A DNA stretch of 64,000 nucleotides from Lactonifactor sp. BIOML-A5 (GTDB taxonomy: Bacteria > Bacillota > Clostridia > Lachnospirales > Lachnospiraceae), in the NCBI RefSeq assembly GCF_009677585.1, contig NZ_WKYV01000001.1, positions 5,001 through 69,000 of the forward strand. The letters run 5' to 3'. This document shows, one piece after another, positions 1-8,662 of this stretch; the first letter of the stretch is position 1; each line of letters starts with the position of its first letter. The notes below the pieces were generated by a model. That model saw nothing but the letters and a program-made list of their open reading frames with translations, was not told where the DNA came from and searched no databases. Position numbers and translations under genes: made by a program.

Positions 1-1145
1 TTTTTATAACTGGAAACAATAGAAAGCACAATTCCCAAATCAATTGCCGGCTCCCCCAGCTTCATGCCGCCCGCCAGATTCACATAGGCGTCACAGTTTC
101 CCAGCTGAAGTCCTGCCCTTTTTTCCAGAACTGCCATCAAAAGATTTACCCTGTTATAATCAATTCCTACCGAGGTTCGTCTGGGAAGTCCGAAATTTGT
201 CTGTGTCACCAAAGCCTGGATCTCGATAAGAATAGGTCTTGTCCCCTCCACAGAGCATACAACTACCGAGCCGGAGGCATCCAAAGGCCGGCCGCTCAGC
301 ATTACCTGGGAAGGGTTTTTGACCTCCTCCAGTCCTTTGTCCTGCATCTCAAACACTCCTATTTCGTTGGTAGATCCAAAGCGGTTCTTAACGCCCCGGA
401 GCAGCCGGTAAGATGCATGGCGGTCTCCCTCAAAATAGAGGACCGTATCCACCATATGTTCTAAGACTCTGGGACCAGCAACATTCCCATCTTTGGTCAC
501 ATGGCCTACAATAAAAATCATAACCCCAAGTCCCTTCGCAAGCTGCATCAGGACGTTTGTAGATTCCCGCACCTGAGATACGCTTCCCGGTGCGGAAGAG
601 ATCTCCTCATCATACATGGTTTGAATAGAGTCAATCATAACCACATCCGGACGCATTTCTTCAATGACAGCTTTGATGGTCCCCAGATTCGTCTCACACA
701 GCAATTTTAAATTCTCGTTAAATTCCCCGATCCGTTTTGCCCTCATCTTGATTTGTCTCAGAGACTCTTCCCCGGAAATATACAGTACACTTCTCTGATC
801 CTTTGACAGCTTCCGGCATACCTGTAAAAGAAGTGTTGACTTTCCAATCCCAGGATCTCCTCCCACGAGCACAAGAGAGCCTGGCACTATACCCCCTCCC
901 AGTACCCGATCCAGCTCACCGATGTGCGTAAGCATCCTCTCTTCCTTATCCATATCTATCCCCGAAAGGCTGACCGGTGTCTGTTTTTCCTTCCGTGAGG
1001 CATACAAACTGCCACTCTTTTGAGGGCTGACTGTTTCCTCCACAAATGAATTCCATTCCCGGCATCCAGGGCATTGCCCCATCCATTTGGAGGATTCATA
1101 TCCACAGTTTTGACAATAAAATACTATTTTTTTCCCTTTTGCCAT
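1..1145 (-). CDS. radA: DNA repair protein RadA/Sms, 3' end cut by window edge
   Basis: RadA is a RecA-like ATPase that drives branch migration of recombination intermediates. About 381 codons are visible, read from an ATG at 1145, and no stop is reached before the left edge; the family is usually about 455 residues, so the C-terminal Lon-like domain is cut. The N-terminus carries a C4 zinc finger (CxxC near residue 11 and CxxC near residue 25). Walker A GGDPGIGKST is at about 95-104 and the RadA-specific KNRFG motif at about 253-257. It is the last gene of the radA-clpC region on this strand, separated from its upstream neighbour by a terminator hairpin. Confidence 0.96.
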   Translation of the reverse strand, partial: MAKGKKIVFYCQNCGYESSKWMGQCPGCREWNSFVEETVSPQKSGSLYASRKEKQTPVSLSGIDMDKEERMLTHIGELDRVLGGGIVPGSLVLVGGDPGIGKSTLLLQVCRKLSKDQRSVLYISGEESLRQIKMRAKRIGEFNENLKLLCETNLGTIKAVIEEMRPDVVMIDSIQTMYDEEISSAPGSVSQVRESTNVLMQLAKGLGVMIFIVGHVTKDGNVAGPRVLEHMVDTVLYFEGDRHASYRLLRGVKNRFGSTNEIGVFEMQDKGLEEVKNPSQVMLSGRPLDASGSVVVCSVEGTRPILIEIQALVTQTNFGLPRRTSVGIDYNRVNLLMAVLEKRAGLQLGNCDAYVNLAGGMKLGEPAIDLGIVLSIVSSYK

Positions 1146-1158
1146 ATCTCACTCAATG

Positions 1159-1191
1159 AAAAAGGCCGCCCAGCTTTGCCGGCAGCCTTTT
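1159..1191 (-). terminator. Intrinsic terminator after the 137-residue protein gene
   Basis: On the minus strand an AAAAGGCTGCC / GGCGGCC-type stem is followed by a T-run (CCTTTTT). It lies between the stop at 1202 and the radA start at 1145, so radA probably has its own promoter or relies on read-through. Confidence 0.6.
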
Positions 1192-1201
1192 GCTACTCTT
1201 T

Positions 1202-1615
1202 CTATAATTTTACAATGGAGACAGCTACACGTTCTGCTTGCTCTAATTCAACACTAAAGGATAACTTTCCACCCAAATTAGTTTTCATGGTTCCTGCATC
1301 AACGCCGTCAATAGTAACTTTATATTCCGCGTCTTCTTCCAGTTCAACTGTAATCTGTGCGTCTACAGCCCCTTCAACCGAGAAAGACATACCATCTTCT
1401 GTCAGATTTAAATCATACACTGCTGTACCTGGTACTGATTCATAGACAAACATTTCATTTCTCTCTAGTTTTGTAATTTCACGAAAGGTTTTAACCTTGT
1501 ACATATCTCCATCATGCTCATAATCTGATAATTTTGACTTCGAAGGTAACTCATAGTTTCCAAAACTGATAGTACCATTTTCCTCTGTACGAATTAATTC
1601 CTTTATTCCTGACAT
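1202..1615 (-). CDS. Small conserved protein of unknown function (often labelled endosialidase-like)
   Basis: 137 residues starting at ATG 1615 behind a GGGAGGG ribosome site. I recall similar short proteins near clpC in Lachnospiraceae that databases label endosialidase, but I see no sialidase catalytic motif and would not accept that function. There is no signal peptide or membrane segment. The C-terminal half alternates hydrophobic and charged residues, as in a small beta-sandwich. The gene sits between clpC and radA, with a terminator after it. Function is unknown. Confidence 0.75.
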   Translation of the reverse strand: MSGIKELIRTEENGTISFGNYELPSKSKLSDYEHDGDMYKVKTFREITKLERNEMFVYESVPGTAVYDLNLTEDGMSFSVEGAVDAQITVELEEDAEYKVTIDGVDAGTMKTNLGGKLSFSVELEQAERVAVSIVKL

Positions 1616-1714
1616 TTTTTATGCCCTCCCGTTACTGTCATTCATTTGTATCCTGTTGTCCGGATTCATACCGGTCTTTGTTTGATTCATTATATAATAA
1701 TTTTAAAAATTATG

Positions 1715-4177
1715 CTAGTCATTTATAGGAGTTACTAAAAATTTAATATCTTCCTTTGACATGGAAACTGTAACCGTATCCCCGTTTTTAATTCTGCCTT
1801 CCAGAATCTCCTCTGCCATGGCATCCTCAATTTTGCTCTGGATGGCCCTGCGCAGGGGACGGGCTCCATACTTGGGATCGTACCCCTCTTTTGCTATATA
1901 TTCCTTCACACTTTCCCTCACGCGGAGTGTAATATCCATCTGGGACTTACAGCGTTTTATCAGATTTGCCAGAAGTATGGTTACGATTTTCTTAATATGC
2001 TCCTTATTCAGGGCATGGAACACAATTGTCTCATCAATACGATTCAGGAATTCAGGTTTAAACAGACGCTTTACTTCATCCATTACTCCATCCTTCATCC
2101 TCTGGTAATCCTGTTTTTCATCCTGAACCGAAGCAAATCCCAGCTTCTTAGGTTCAATGATCGACTGCGCTCCGGCGTTGGAAGTCATAATGATGATGGT
2201 CTGTTTAAAGTCTATCTTTCTCCCCTGGGCATCTGTGATATGCCCATCGTCCAGCACCTGCAGAAGAATATTAAACACATCGGGGTGCGCCTTTTCCACC
2301 TCATCGAATAAAATTACGCTGTAAGGATTCCGCCTTACTTTTTCACTCAGCTGTCCTCCTTCGTCGTATCCCACATATCCCGGAGGAGATCCGATCATTT
2401 TGGATACACTGTGTTTCTCCATATACTCTGACATATCTACCCGGATCATAGCCTGTTCCGTACCAAAAACTGCCTCAGCCAGAGCCTTGGAAAGCTCTGT
2501 CTTACCCACACCCGTGGGTCCTAAAAACAGGAAAGAGCCTATGGGACGGTTTGGATCTTTTAATCCTACTCTTCCCCGTTTTACAGCTTTTGCAACCGCC
2601 AGTACTGCCTCTTCCTGGCCGATGACTCTTTTATGCAGAATATTTTCAAGCTTAGCTAACCGTTTTGATTCCGCCTCCGCCAGCTTCTTTACCGGTATCT
2701 TGGTCCAGCCGGATACGACATCTGCCACATCCTCTTCTTTTACTGTCAGCTTCTTCTGTCTGCAGCGGCGTTCATATCTTACCTTTGCTGCTTCCAGTCT
2801 CTTCTCTGTCTCCTTCTGTTCTGCCTGGAGTTCTCTGGCAGTATCAAAATCGTTCTCCTTGATGGCTGCCTCTTTTCGCTTGAGGATATCCTGAAGAGCT
2901 TTCTCCCCCTGTACCACGCCATCCGGTGCTTTATAACCTGCAAGCTGTACTTTAGACGCTGCCTCATCAATTAAATCAATGGCCTTATCCGGAAGGAAAC
3001 GGTCATTAATATACCGGATGCTCATAGCTACCGCGGCTTCTACAGCCTGATCCTCAATCTCCACCCCGTGATGCTGTTCGTAATAAGGCTTTAGTCCCTT
3101 TAGAATGGCAACTGCTTCTTCGCTGGTTGGTTCATCTACCGTTACCGGCTGGAATCTCCGCTCCAAAGCCGCATCCTTTTCAATATATTTTCTGTATTCA
3201 TCTATGGTAGTAGCGCCGATCAGCTGAATCTCACCTCTGGAAAGAGAAGGCTTCAGAATATTTGACGCATCCAGAGCTCCTTCAGCCCCCCCGGCTCCGA
3301 TAATTGTATGAAGTTCATCAATGAACAGTAAGATCCCTTTATTCTCCATAACCTCACTGACTACTTTTTTAATCCGCTCCTCAAATTCTCCCCGGTACTT
3401 AGAGCCAGCCACCATACCTGAGAGATCAAGTACAACCACTCTTTTACCCAGCATGGATTCGGGTACCAGTCCCCAGACAATCCTCTGAGCCAGGCCCTCC
3501 GCTATAGCGGTTTTCCCCACACCAGGTTCTCCAATCAGGCAGGGGTTATTTTTCGTTCTTCTGCTCAGAATCTGAATGATTCGGCTGATCTCCTGCTCCC
3601 TGCCAATTACCGGATCCAATTTCCCCTGACGGGCCATTTCTGTTAGATCCCTGCTGTATTGATCCAGGGTAGGTGTTGCACTGCCGGCAGATGATTTGAT
3701 CGTCTTTCCGCCCTGCAGATCTTCCTTCTTCAGAGTCCCCTCTTCCCCCATAGCCACCAGGATATCAGAATATAATTTCTGAATATTAATTCCCATTGTA
3801 TGAAGAAGACGGGTGCCTACACAGTCATATTCTTTTAACATGGCCAGAAGGATATGTTCTGTTCCTACCTGATCACTATGGTAATTGGCTGCTTCCCTCT
3901 GTCCTCCCTCCAATATCTTCTCGAGTCTTGGTGTGTATCCCGGAGGAGTATCCAGCAGGATATCCGAGGGAGGAGCTATCAGCTTCTCAATTAATGCCAT
4001 TACTTTTCCGTCATCAGCACCTGCTTCGGTGAGAACCATACCGGCGGTTCCGCTGTGACTCTTTAAAAGTCCCAATAGAAGATGTTCCGTTCCTATATAG
4101 TTATGATTGCAGTCCTTAGCTGTTTTTTCTGCAAGTTTTAAGGCATTCTTCGCCTGTTGAGTATATCGTTCTTTCAT
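1715..4177 (-). CDS. clpC: ATP-dependent Clp protease ATP-binding subunit ClpC
   Basis: AAA+ unfoldase that feeds substrates to ClpP and takes part in protein quality control and stress response in the cytoplasm. 820 residues, the normal ClpC length. Two Clp N-domain repeats occupy about 1-145. The first AAA module has Walker A GEPGVGKT near 216 and Walker B LLFIDELHT near 285. A UVR-like coiled segment lies at about 425-465. The second AAA module has GPTGVGKT near 552. A GntR-type regulator is encoded immediately upstream (14 nt gap), where many Firmicutes carry ctsR-mcsA-mcsB; no ctsR or mcsAB is present here. Confidence 0.97.
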   Translation of the reverse strand: MKERYTQQAKNALKLAEKTAKDCNHNYIGTEHLLLGLLKSHSGTAGMVLTEAGADDGKVMALIEKLIAPPSDILLDTPPGYTPRLEKILEGGQREAANYHSDQVGTEHILLAMLKEYDCVGTRLLHTMGINIQKLYSDILVAMGEEGTLKKEDLQGGKTIKSSAGSATPTLDQYSRDLTEMARQGKLDPVIGREQEISRIIQILSRRTKNNPCLIGEPGVGKTAIAEGLAQRIVWGLVPESMLGKRVVVLDLSGMVAGSKYRGEFEERIKKVVSEVMENKGILLFIDELHTIIGAGGAEGALDASNILKPSLSRGEIQLIGATTIDEYRKYIEKDAALERRFQPVTVDEPTSEEAVAILKGLKPYYEQHHGVEIEDQAVEAAVAMSIRYINDRFLPDKAIDLIDEAASKVQLAGYKAPDGVVQGEKALQDILKRKEAAIKENDFDTARELQAEQKETEKRLEAAKVRYERRCRQKKLTVKEEDVADVVSGWTKIPVKKLAEAESKRLAKLENILHKRVIGQEEAVLAVAKAVKRGRVGLKDPNRPIGSFLFLGPTGVGKTELSKALAEAVFGTEQAMIRVDMSEYMEKHSVSKMIGSPPGYVGYDEGGQLSEKVRRNPYSVILFDEVEKAHPDVFNILLQVLDDGHITDAQGRKIDFKQTIIIMTSNAGAQSIIEPKKLGFASVQDEKQDYQRMKDGVMDEVKRLFKPEFLNRIDETIVFHALNKEHIKKIVTILLANLIKRCKSQMDITLRVRESVKEYIAKEGYDPKYGARPLRRAIQSKIEDAMAEEILEGRIKNGDTVTVSMSKEDIKFLVTPIND

Positions 4178-4191
4178 CTATGCCTCCTGCT

Positions 4192-4563
4192 CTATACTTG
4201 ATATTCTTGAAAAATCTGATCAATCAGTTCATGTACTTCCTGTCTAGAGATATTTTTACAACAACCCTTTGCCAAGACAACCATTAATTCATCTTTCATC
4301 TCCTGCAGAGCCTGACGTTTATCAGCTTCTATAGAAACAACCGCGCCTCTCCTTCTGTCAATTGAGACAAAGCCTTCCTGTTTCAGTACAGCATAGGCTT
4401 TATTTACTGTATGCATATTAATTCCTATGTTTTCCGCTAACTGACGAACAGATGGAAGTGCCTCTCCTTCCTGTATTCTGGAAGTGGCGATCCCCAAAAT
4501 AATCTGATTCCTCAATTGAATATATATGGCTTCATCACTGTTAAAATCAATTTGTATCAGCAT
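4192..4563 (-). CDS. GntR-family regulator, YtrA subfamily
   Basis: 123-residue DNA-binding protein. The N-terminal winged helix (about 1-75) shows the YtrA-type pattern with PSVRQLAENIGINMHTVNKA at about 42-61. The short C-terminal tail has no FCD or UTRA effector domain. YtrA-type proteins usually repress neighbouring transporter operons; here the downstream partner is clpC, which is odd and suggests this protein sits in a clpC transcription unit. Start at ATG 4563 behind AGGTGAG. Confidence 0.88.
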   Translation of the reverse strand: MLIQIDFNSDEAIYIQLRNQIILGIATSRIQEGEALPSVRQLAENIGINMHTVNKAYAVLKQEGFVSIDRRRGAVVSIEADKRQALQEMKDELMVVLAKGCCKNISRQEVHELIDQIFQEYQV

Positions 4564-4702
4564 ATGCTCACCTGTCTTTCCTTTATCCCTGATTCCTGAT
4601 GACGAAAGAAATTTGCGTCATGTTGTTATATATAGTGTAGCACAAATAGAATATTTTGCAAGAAAATAATGATAAATACATAATGAAAATACTGCCATGA
4701 AG

Positions 4703-4728
4703 AAAAAAAGAAGCGCCTACAGCGCTTC
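4703..4728 (-). terminator. Intrinsic terminator of the MATE gene
   Basis: On the minus strand a perfect GAAGCGC / GCGCTTC stem with a 5-nt loop is followed by seven T residues. The stop codon of the MATE gene (4717-4719) lies inside the hairpin. Confidence 0.85.
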
Positions 4729-6117
4729 TCCTGTCAGAGTTTGATTTTGCTTTTGCGTCAGTTCCTTTAATTCCCGGACCAAAAACACGCCGCAGACAAT
4801 TGCAGCCGCAGCATCCGCAATCGGACCTGCATACATGACCCCGTCAATTCCCATGAAGAGTGGGAAAATGATTATAAGGGGAAGCAGGAATATAATCTGC
4901 CTGGTAAGTGACATAAAGATTCCCAGCCTGGACTTGCCGATGGAGGTAAAAAAGTTAGAGGTCACCGGCTGAATCCCGTTCACAATCACCAGGAACATAA
5001 AGATTCTGAAGTACCGCTCTGAAAATGTGTAATACATCTCGCTGCCTTCTCCAAAGATTGAGATAATCTGTCTGGGAAATATCTGAAAGCACAGAAATGC
5101 CAGAAAAGACAGCACTGTAGCTGTGCAGACTGCCAGCAGATACGTCTTCTTCACCCGGCCGTATTTTCTGGCTCCGTAATTAAAGCCTACAATCGGCTGT
5201 GTTCCCTGGGAAATCCCAATGATAATTGCCATAAATACCATATTTACCTTTGTAATAATACCTGCACAGGCCAAAGGAATCTCGCCGCCGTACACAGACT
5301 GGGCGCCATAGTAAGATAGTGTATTATTCATTACTATCTGCACAATGGTCATTGCAATCTGATTAAAGCACGCGCTGGCCCCCAAAGCAAATATGTGTCG
5401 GCAGCAGAATTGGCTCAGGTGAAAACTCTCTCTGGTCAGCTTAACATGCCTGAAGTGAAATACATAGCGAAGACTGATACAAAAGGAAATAATCTGTCCA
5501 ATGATGGTTGCCAGTGCAGCTCCCGCCATCCCCATATCCAGTCCAAAGATAAAGATAGGATCCAGAATCGTATTAATAACCGCTCCTACAAGCATAGACA
5601 TCATGGAATATTTTGGACTGCCATCAGCCAGTATCAGTTTGCTGATGGCAGTATTGGCAATTAGAAAAGGGAATCCAATAGAAGTTATCCTGGTATAAGT
5701 CCGGGCATAGGGAAGCACATCGCTGGTAGCACCAAAGAACTTCAGCATGGGAGTCAAAAATACAGTTACCAGAACAAATAATGTAAGTCCGAAAATTGCC
5801 ATAAGAACCATAGCATTCCCTGCCGACCGTGCGGCACGCTTCTCCTCCTCAGCTCCCAGCTCCAAAGAAAAATTAGATGCCCCGCCAATGCCAAGGAGCA
5901 GGGCAATGGCTGTACATGTGGTAGACAAAGGAAATGCAATGTTGGTAGCAGCATTTCCCAGCATTCCCACACCCTGCCCTATGAAAATCTGATCCACAAT
6001 ATTATACAGCGCCGTCACCAGCATAGAGATAATACAGGGAACGGCAAAATTTATAAGCAGTTTGGATTCCTTCTGATAGCCCAAAGGATTATCTGCTTCC
6101 TGCGTCACTGGTTTCAT
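4717..6117 (-). CDS. MATE-family multidrug/Na+ antiporter
   Basis: 466-residue integral membrane exporter of the MATE family, which uses cation gradients to expel cationic drugs or metabolites. About twelve hydrophobic segments are spread over the whole length, with the two-fold repeat typical of MATE (NPLGYQKESKLLINFAVP at the N-terminus starts TM1). It begins immediately after the MarR stop (TAGATG junction), so the two genes are co-transcribed and probably translationally coupled; the MarR protein is the likely repressor. The substrate cannot be told from sequence. Confidence 0.94.
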   Translation of the reverse strand: MKPVTQEADNPLGYQKESKLLINFAVPCIISMLVTALYNIVDQIFIGQGVGMLGNAATNIAFPLSTTCTAIALLLGIGGASNFSLELGAEEEKRAARSAGNAMVLMAIFGLTLFVLVTVFLTPMLKFFGATSDVLPYARTYTRITSIGFPFLIANTAISKLILADGSPKYSMMSMLVGAVINTILDPIFIFGLDMGMAGAALATIIGQIISFCISLRYVFHFRHVKLTRESFHLSQFCCRHIFALGASACFNQIAMTIVQIVMNNTLSYYGAQSVYGGEIPLACAGIITKVNMVFMAIIIGISQGTQPIVGFNYGARKYGRVKKTYLLAVCTATVLSFLAFLCFQIFPRQIISIFGEGSEMYYTFSERYFRIFMFLVIVNGIQPVTSNFFTSIGKSRLGIFMSLTRQIIFLLPLIIIFPLFMGIDGVMYAGPIADAAAAIVCGVFLVRELKELTQKQNQTLTGEAL

Positions 6118-6567
6118 CTACATCTCCTCCAATCGTTCTTTTTCATCCTGATTCATCTGAAATGCCTTTTCTGCCGTTTTCCGCAGAAGCGCCGGCAGGA
6201 TTTCCTTCTCTCCGGTGGTTAACGGTGCCAAAACCTCCTCCACACATTCCATAAGAATGGACAGAATCTCGTCATAACTGGCCATAGCCTTTTCTGTGGG
6301 AAAAAGATGATAAGTTCTCTTATCCTCCCTGCTGGGTTTTCTTTCGATATATCCTTTCCCCTCCAGCTGGGCCAGTGCCCTTGTAATGTTGCTGGGATTC
6401 CGGTAAACATTCTGAAACACACAATCCTGTGTCATCCCCGGGGATTCACATACTTTTAAGATATAAAAGAACTGGCTGCTGTTAATCTCAAATTTCGCCA
6501 GCTTTTTATCCAGGTAACCGCTCAGGCCTAAATTTAAAATAGCAGACCATTTTACGAATTCTCTCAT
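6118..6567 (-). CDS. MarR-family transcriptional regulator of the MATE exporter
   Basis: 149 residues from ATG 6567, chosen because AAAGGAG lies 7 nt upstream and because the promoter lies between this start and an in-frame ATG at 6645. The winged helix-turn-helix is in the middle (SNITRALAQLEGKGYIERKP region), followed by the MarR wing (about 85-100) and C-terminal dimerisation helices. It directly precedes the MATE exporter, the classic MarR-exporter arrangement. A perfect palindrome overlapping its promoter suggests autorepression. Confidence 0.93.
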   Translation of the reverse strand: MREFVKWSAILNLGLSGYLDKKLAKFEINSSQFFYILKVCESPGMTQDCVFQNVYRNPSNITRALAQLEGKGYIERKPSREDKRTYHLFPTEKAMASYDEILSILMECVEEVLAPLTTGEKEILPALLRKTAEKAFQMNQDEKERLEEM

Positions 6568-6601
6568 ACATAGCTCCTTTGGAATTTCTGCCGCTAATGT
6601 G

Positions 6602-6645
6602 TTTGCGCACGCAAATATCATAAAACATATTGGTATAAATGTCAA
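6602..6645 (-). promoter_or_regulatory. marR-MATE promoter with palindromic operator
   Basis: Minus-strand promoter TTGACA (6640-6645), 17-nt spacer, TATGAT (6617-6622). Immediately downstream, and abutting the -10, lies the inverted repeat TTTGCG-N2-CGCAAA (6602-6615), placed so that a bound MarR dimer would block initiation. Promoter elements and palindrome are seen directly; MarR as the ligand is inferred from gene order. Confidence 0.8.
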
Positions 6646-6690
6646 GGGACAGGGCGGATCGATTTTGAAAAATCGATCTGCCCTGCCCCC
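6646..6690 (-). repeat. REP-like hairpin element, copy 1
   Basis: A roughly 20-bp near-perfect stem (GGGACAGGGCGGATCGATTT paired with AATCGATCTGCCCTGCCCC) with a 4-nt loop. It shares GATCTGCCCTG-C/T-CCCC-AATT with the element at 57062-57119. Both sit directly 3' of a minus-strand gene, so they may act as terminators as well as being dispersed repeats. Confidence 0.6.
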
Positions 6691-6714
6691 AATTACAGTA
6701 TCAGGTGAAGTGTA

Positions 6715-7953
6715 TTAATATTTTCCCAATTCTCTGGTTGTATTCACCCATGCCTCCATATTTTCTTTGTTGGCTTCATCTAAAACGATGGAGCAATCCA
6801 TGATAAAACCGCCCCCAGGTGCACAGATATCAAGTAGCTTTTTTGTTTCTTCAATCACCCGCTCTTTTTTTCCATATGCCAGCAGCGCATTGGGCAGATT
6901 TCCGCAGATGCAGGCGGTTTGTCCTACTATCCTCTTTGCCTCTGCTATGTCTACCTCTTCGAACATATAAATAACTTTTCCTTTTGGCACATCGCTGATA
7001 ATATCCAGTCTGCGGTTATATTTACCCTCGCAGAACACATATGGGGTGACGCCGATGTCTATGAGCGCCATCATAAGAGCCTTTAATCCCGGCCAGTAGA
7101 ATTTTTTGTAATTATCCGGGCTCATAAATTCGTCAATACCGCCGTGAAGAGGGATAAACATGTATTCCAGGTTATTCGCCTTTGCTGTGTTTACTGCATT
7201 ATGAATGCAGATTGGCGTCATATACTCCACCGCCGCCAACAGTTCGTCCGGATAATCATACACATCGTTAATTGTATTCAGGAAGCCTCTGATATTATCC
7301 CCAAACATATCAAACGGACAAGTCTGAGCCCCGGCTGCTCCCAGGGGGAACCCCAGCTTTGCAATCTCCCCGGTAATATAACCAAGTCCTCCCAGCCATC
7401 TGGCCGCTGCCTCCCCGCCCCGCTTTAACGTTTCCAGCGCTGTCTGCACCTCCGGGTCCGCAAAATTTGATAATTCAATATAAAGAGAATATTCCACAGG
7501 ATTGTTGAATCTCAGTTTGGACAGTCCCTTTAGTCCATCAAACTTTCTGGGGTATACCTTAGTCAGGAAAAAATGAGTGGGATCGTGTAAAAATTCTTTG
7601 TACTCCTCGTCCATTAAATAGCATTTATCGTGTATCTGAAAAGACGCGTTCAGAGGGAGTCCGCTGTTAGGACCGGGACATTTTAAGTATGTACTCTGCA
7701 TCAATTCCGGGGGATCCGCGGGGTACAGAACCGGCGCCCATGCAAGATCCGGTGAGAAATCTTCCAGAAATCCTTTCACTCCTGGCCAGATGTTCCGGAT
7801 ATCTTTCATAGCATCATAGATAGAGATGTCGTATCCTCTCGCATAGTAATTCCCAATCTTTGGCGCAAAGGGCACGCGGTCAGGTTCCTCCAGATTCAGT
7901 ACCTTTTTGATGCGCTCCTCTCTCTGCACCAGTGTAGATTCATAACTACCCAT
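6715..7953 (-). CDS. Uroporphyrinogen decarboxylase-family protein (probable corrinoid methyltransferase-type)
   Basis: 412 residues from ATG 7953, chosen for the AAAGGAGG site 7 nt upstream; an upstream in-frame ATG lies inside the leader structure. The fold family is UroD/MtaA. The product lacks the HemE N-terminal arginine signature. It has His in IPLHGG, Cys in FCEGKYN and Cys in CICGNLP, in the spacing of the His-Cys-Cys zinc site of MtaA/MtbA-type methyltransferases that act on methyl-corrinoids or O-methyl substrates. No corrinoid protein or heme gene is adjacent, so the substrate is unknown. A structured leader with an internal terminator precedes it. Confidence 0.85.
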   Translation of the reverse strand: MGSYESTLVQREERIKKVLNLEEPDRVPFAPKIGNYYARGYDISIYDAMKDIRNIWPGVKGFLEDFSPDLAWAPVLYPADPPELMQSTYLKCPGPNSGLPLNASFQIHDKCYLMDEEYKEFLHDPTHFFLTKVYPRKFDGLKGLSKLRFNNPVEYSLYIELSNFADPEVQTALETLKRGGEAAARWLGGLGYITGEIAKLGFPLGAAGAQTCPFDMFGDNIRGFLNTINDVYDYPDELLAAVEYMTPICIHNAVNTAKANNLEYMFIPLHGGIDEFMSPDNYKKFYWPGLKALMMALIDIGVTPYVFCEGKYNRRLDIISDVPKGKVIYMFEEVDIAEAKRIVGQTACICGNLPNALLAYGKKERVIEETKKLLDICAPGGGFIMDCSIVLDEANKENMEAWVNTTRELGKY

Positions 7954-7976
7954 AACATTCCTCCTTTGAACGTGAA

Positions 7977-8099
7977 AGAAACTTCCCTTTTCCGCAACGG
8001 GATAAGTTCCTCTCCTCCCTAAAAAAGGCGGAACCACTAAGTTCCGCCATCCGCAAGTTTCTATATCTTTATAGTATAATACCAAAACTATTTTGTCAA
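7977..8099 (-). promoter_or_regulatory. Promoter and structured 5' leader of the UroD-family gene
   Basis: TTGACA (8094-8099), 17-nt spacer, TACTAT (8071-8076) predict a start near 8064. The transcript would begin with AGAAACTT (8062-8055), which pairs perfectly with AAGTTTCT (7984-7977). This closing stem encloses a terminator hairpin and further GC-rich segments before the ribosome site. The layout resembles an attenuator or riboswitch but matches no class I recognise. Confidence 0.5.
8021..8048 (-). terminator. Leader terminator/attenuator hairpin upstream of the UroD-family gene
   Basis: Perfect 8-bp stem GGCGGAAC / GTTCCGCC with a 6-nt loop, followed on the minus strand by six T residues. 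It lies downstream of the predicted promoter and upstream of the coding start, so it would stop leader transcripts unless countered. It could also end the molybdenum operon transcript coming from the right. Confidence 0.75.
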
Positions 8100-8143
8100 A
8101 TAATTTTTCTATTCGTTTTTATCCTATAATTCATTGAATTTTA

Positions 8144-8662
8144 CTATTTTGTCAGTCTTTTTATTTCTTCATAAATATGCAAATCCCGGGAGCTAAAACA
8201 GACAAAAATCACCTGTTTTATGCCGCAGCCCGGATGCGCCTTAAGAAATTCAGTTACCGCAGAAAAAGCAATCTCTGCTGCCTCCCTTATGGGATACCCA
8301 TAGATTCCCGTAGAAATGGCGGGAAACGCTATGCTCTGACAGCCGGCCTCCATCGCTCTTTGCATGGAATTAATATAGCAATTTTTTAAGATCACAGACT
8401 CATTGCTTTTCCCGTCCCGATATATAGGGCCCGGTGTATGGATTACATGTGCAGCCAGTAGCTTATATCCTCCGGTGATCTTTGCCTCTCCCGCTGCACA
8501 CCCGTTAAGCTTCCTGCACTCTTCCAGAAGGCCGGGGCCTGCTTTTCTGTGTATAGCTCCATCCACCCCGCCGCCGCCCAGCAGGCTCGTATTCGCAGCA
8601 TTGACAATAGCATCCACCTTCAGCTCAGTGATATCTCCCTGCATAATCTCTATTTGTCCCAA
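8144..8662 (-). CDS. Macro domain protein, O-acetyl-ADP-ribose deacetylase type
   Basis: 172 residues, a single YmdB-like macro domain that binds ADP-ribose and probably hydrolyses O-acetyl-ADP-ribose or mono-ADP-ribosyl groups. Motifs: [22 protein letters not shown] (about 17-38, with the catalytic Asn region and glycine loop) and [12 protein letters not shown] (about 113-124). The start is a TTG at 8662 behind AAGGAGG, overlapping the end of the MOSC gene by 13 nt; an internal ATG at 8644 is the alternative but would cut the first strand. It is the last gene of the molybdenum cofactor operon. Confidence 0.92.
   Translation of the reverse strand: MGQIEIMQGDITELKVDAIVNAANTSLLGGGGVDGAIHRKAGPGLLEECRKLNGCAAGEAKITGGYKLLAAHVIHTPGPIYRDGKSNESVILKNCYINSMQRAMEAGCQSIAFPAISTGIYGYPIREAAEIAFSAVTEFLKAHPGCGIKQVIFVCFSSRDLHIYEEIKRLTK

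Noticed and set aside
1202..1615. Sialidase function for the 137-residue protein
   Set aside because: The product is far too short for a sialidase and lacks Asp-box or catalytic residues; the database name appears to be an inherited label.
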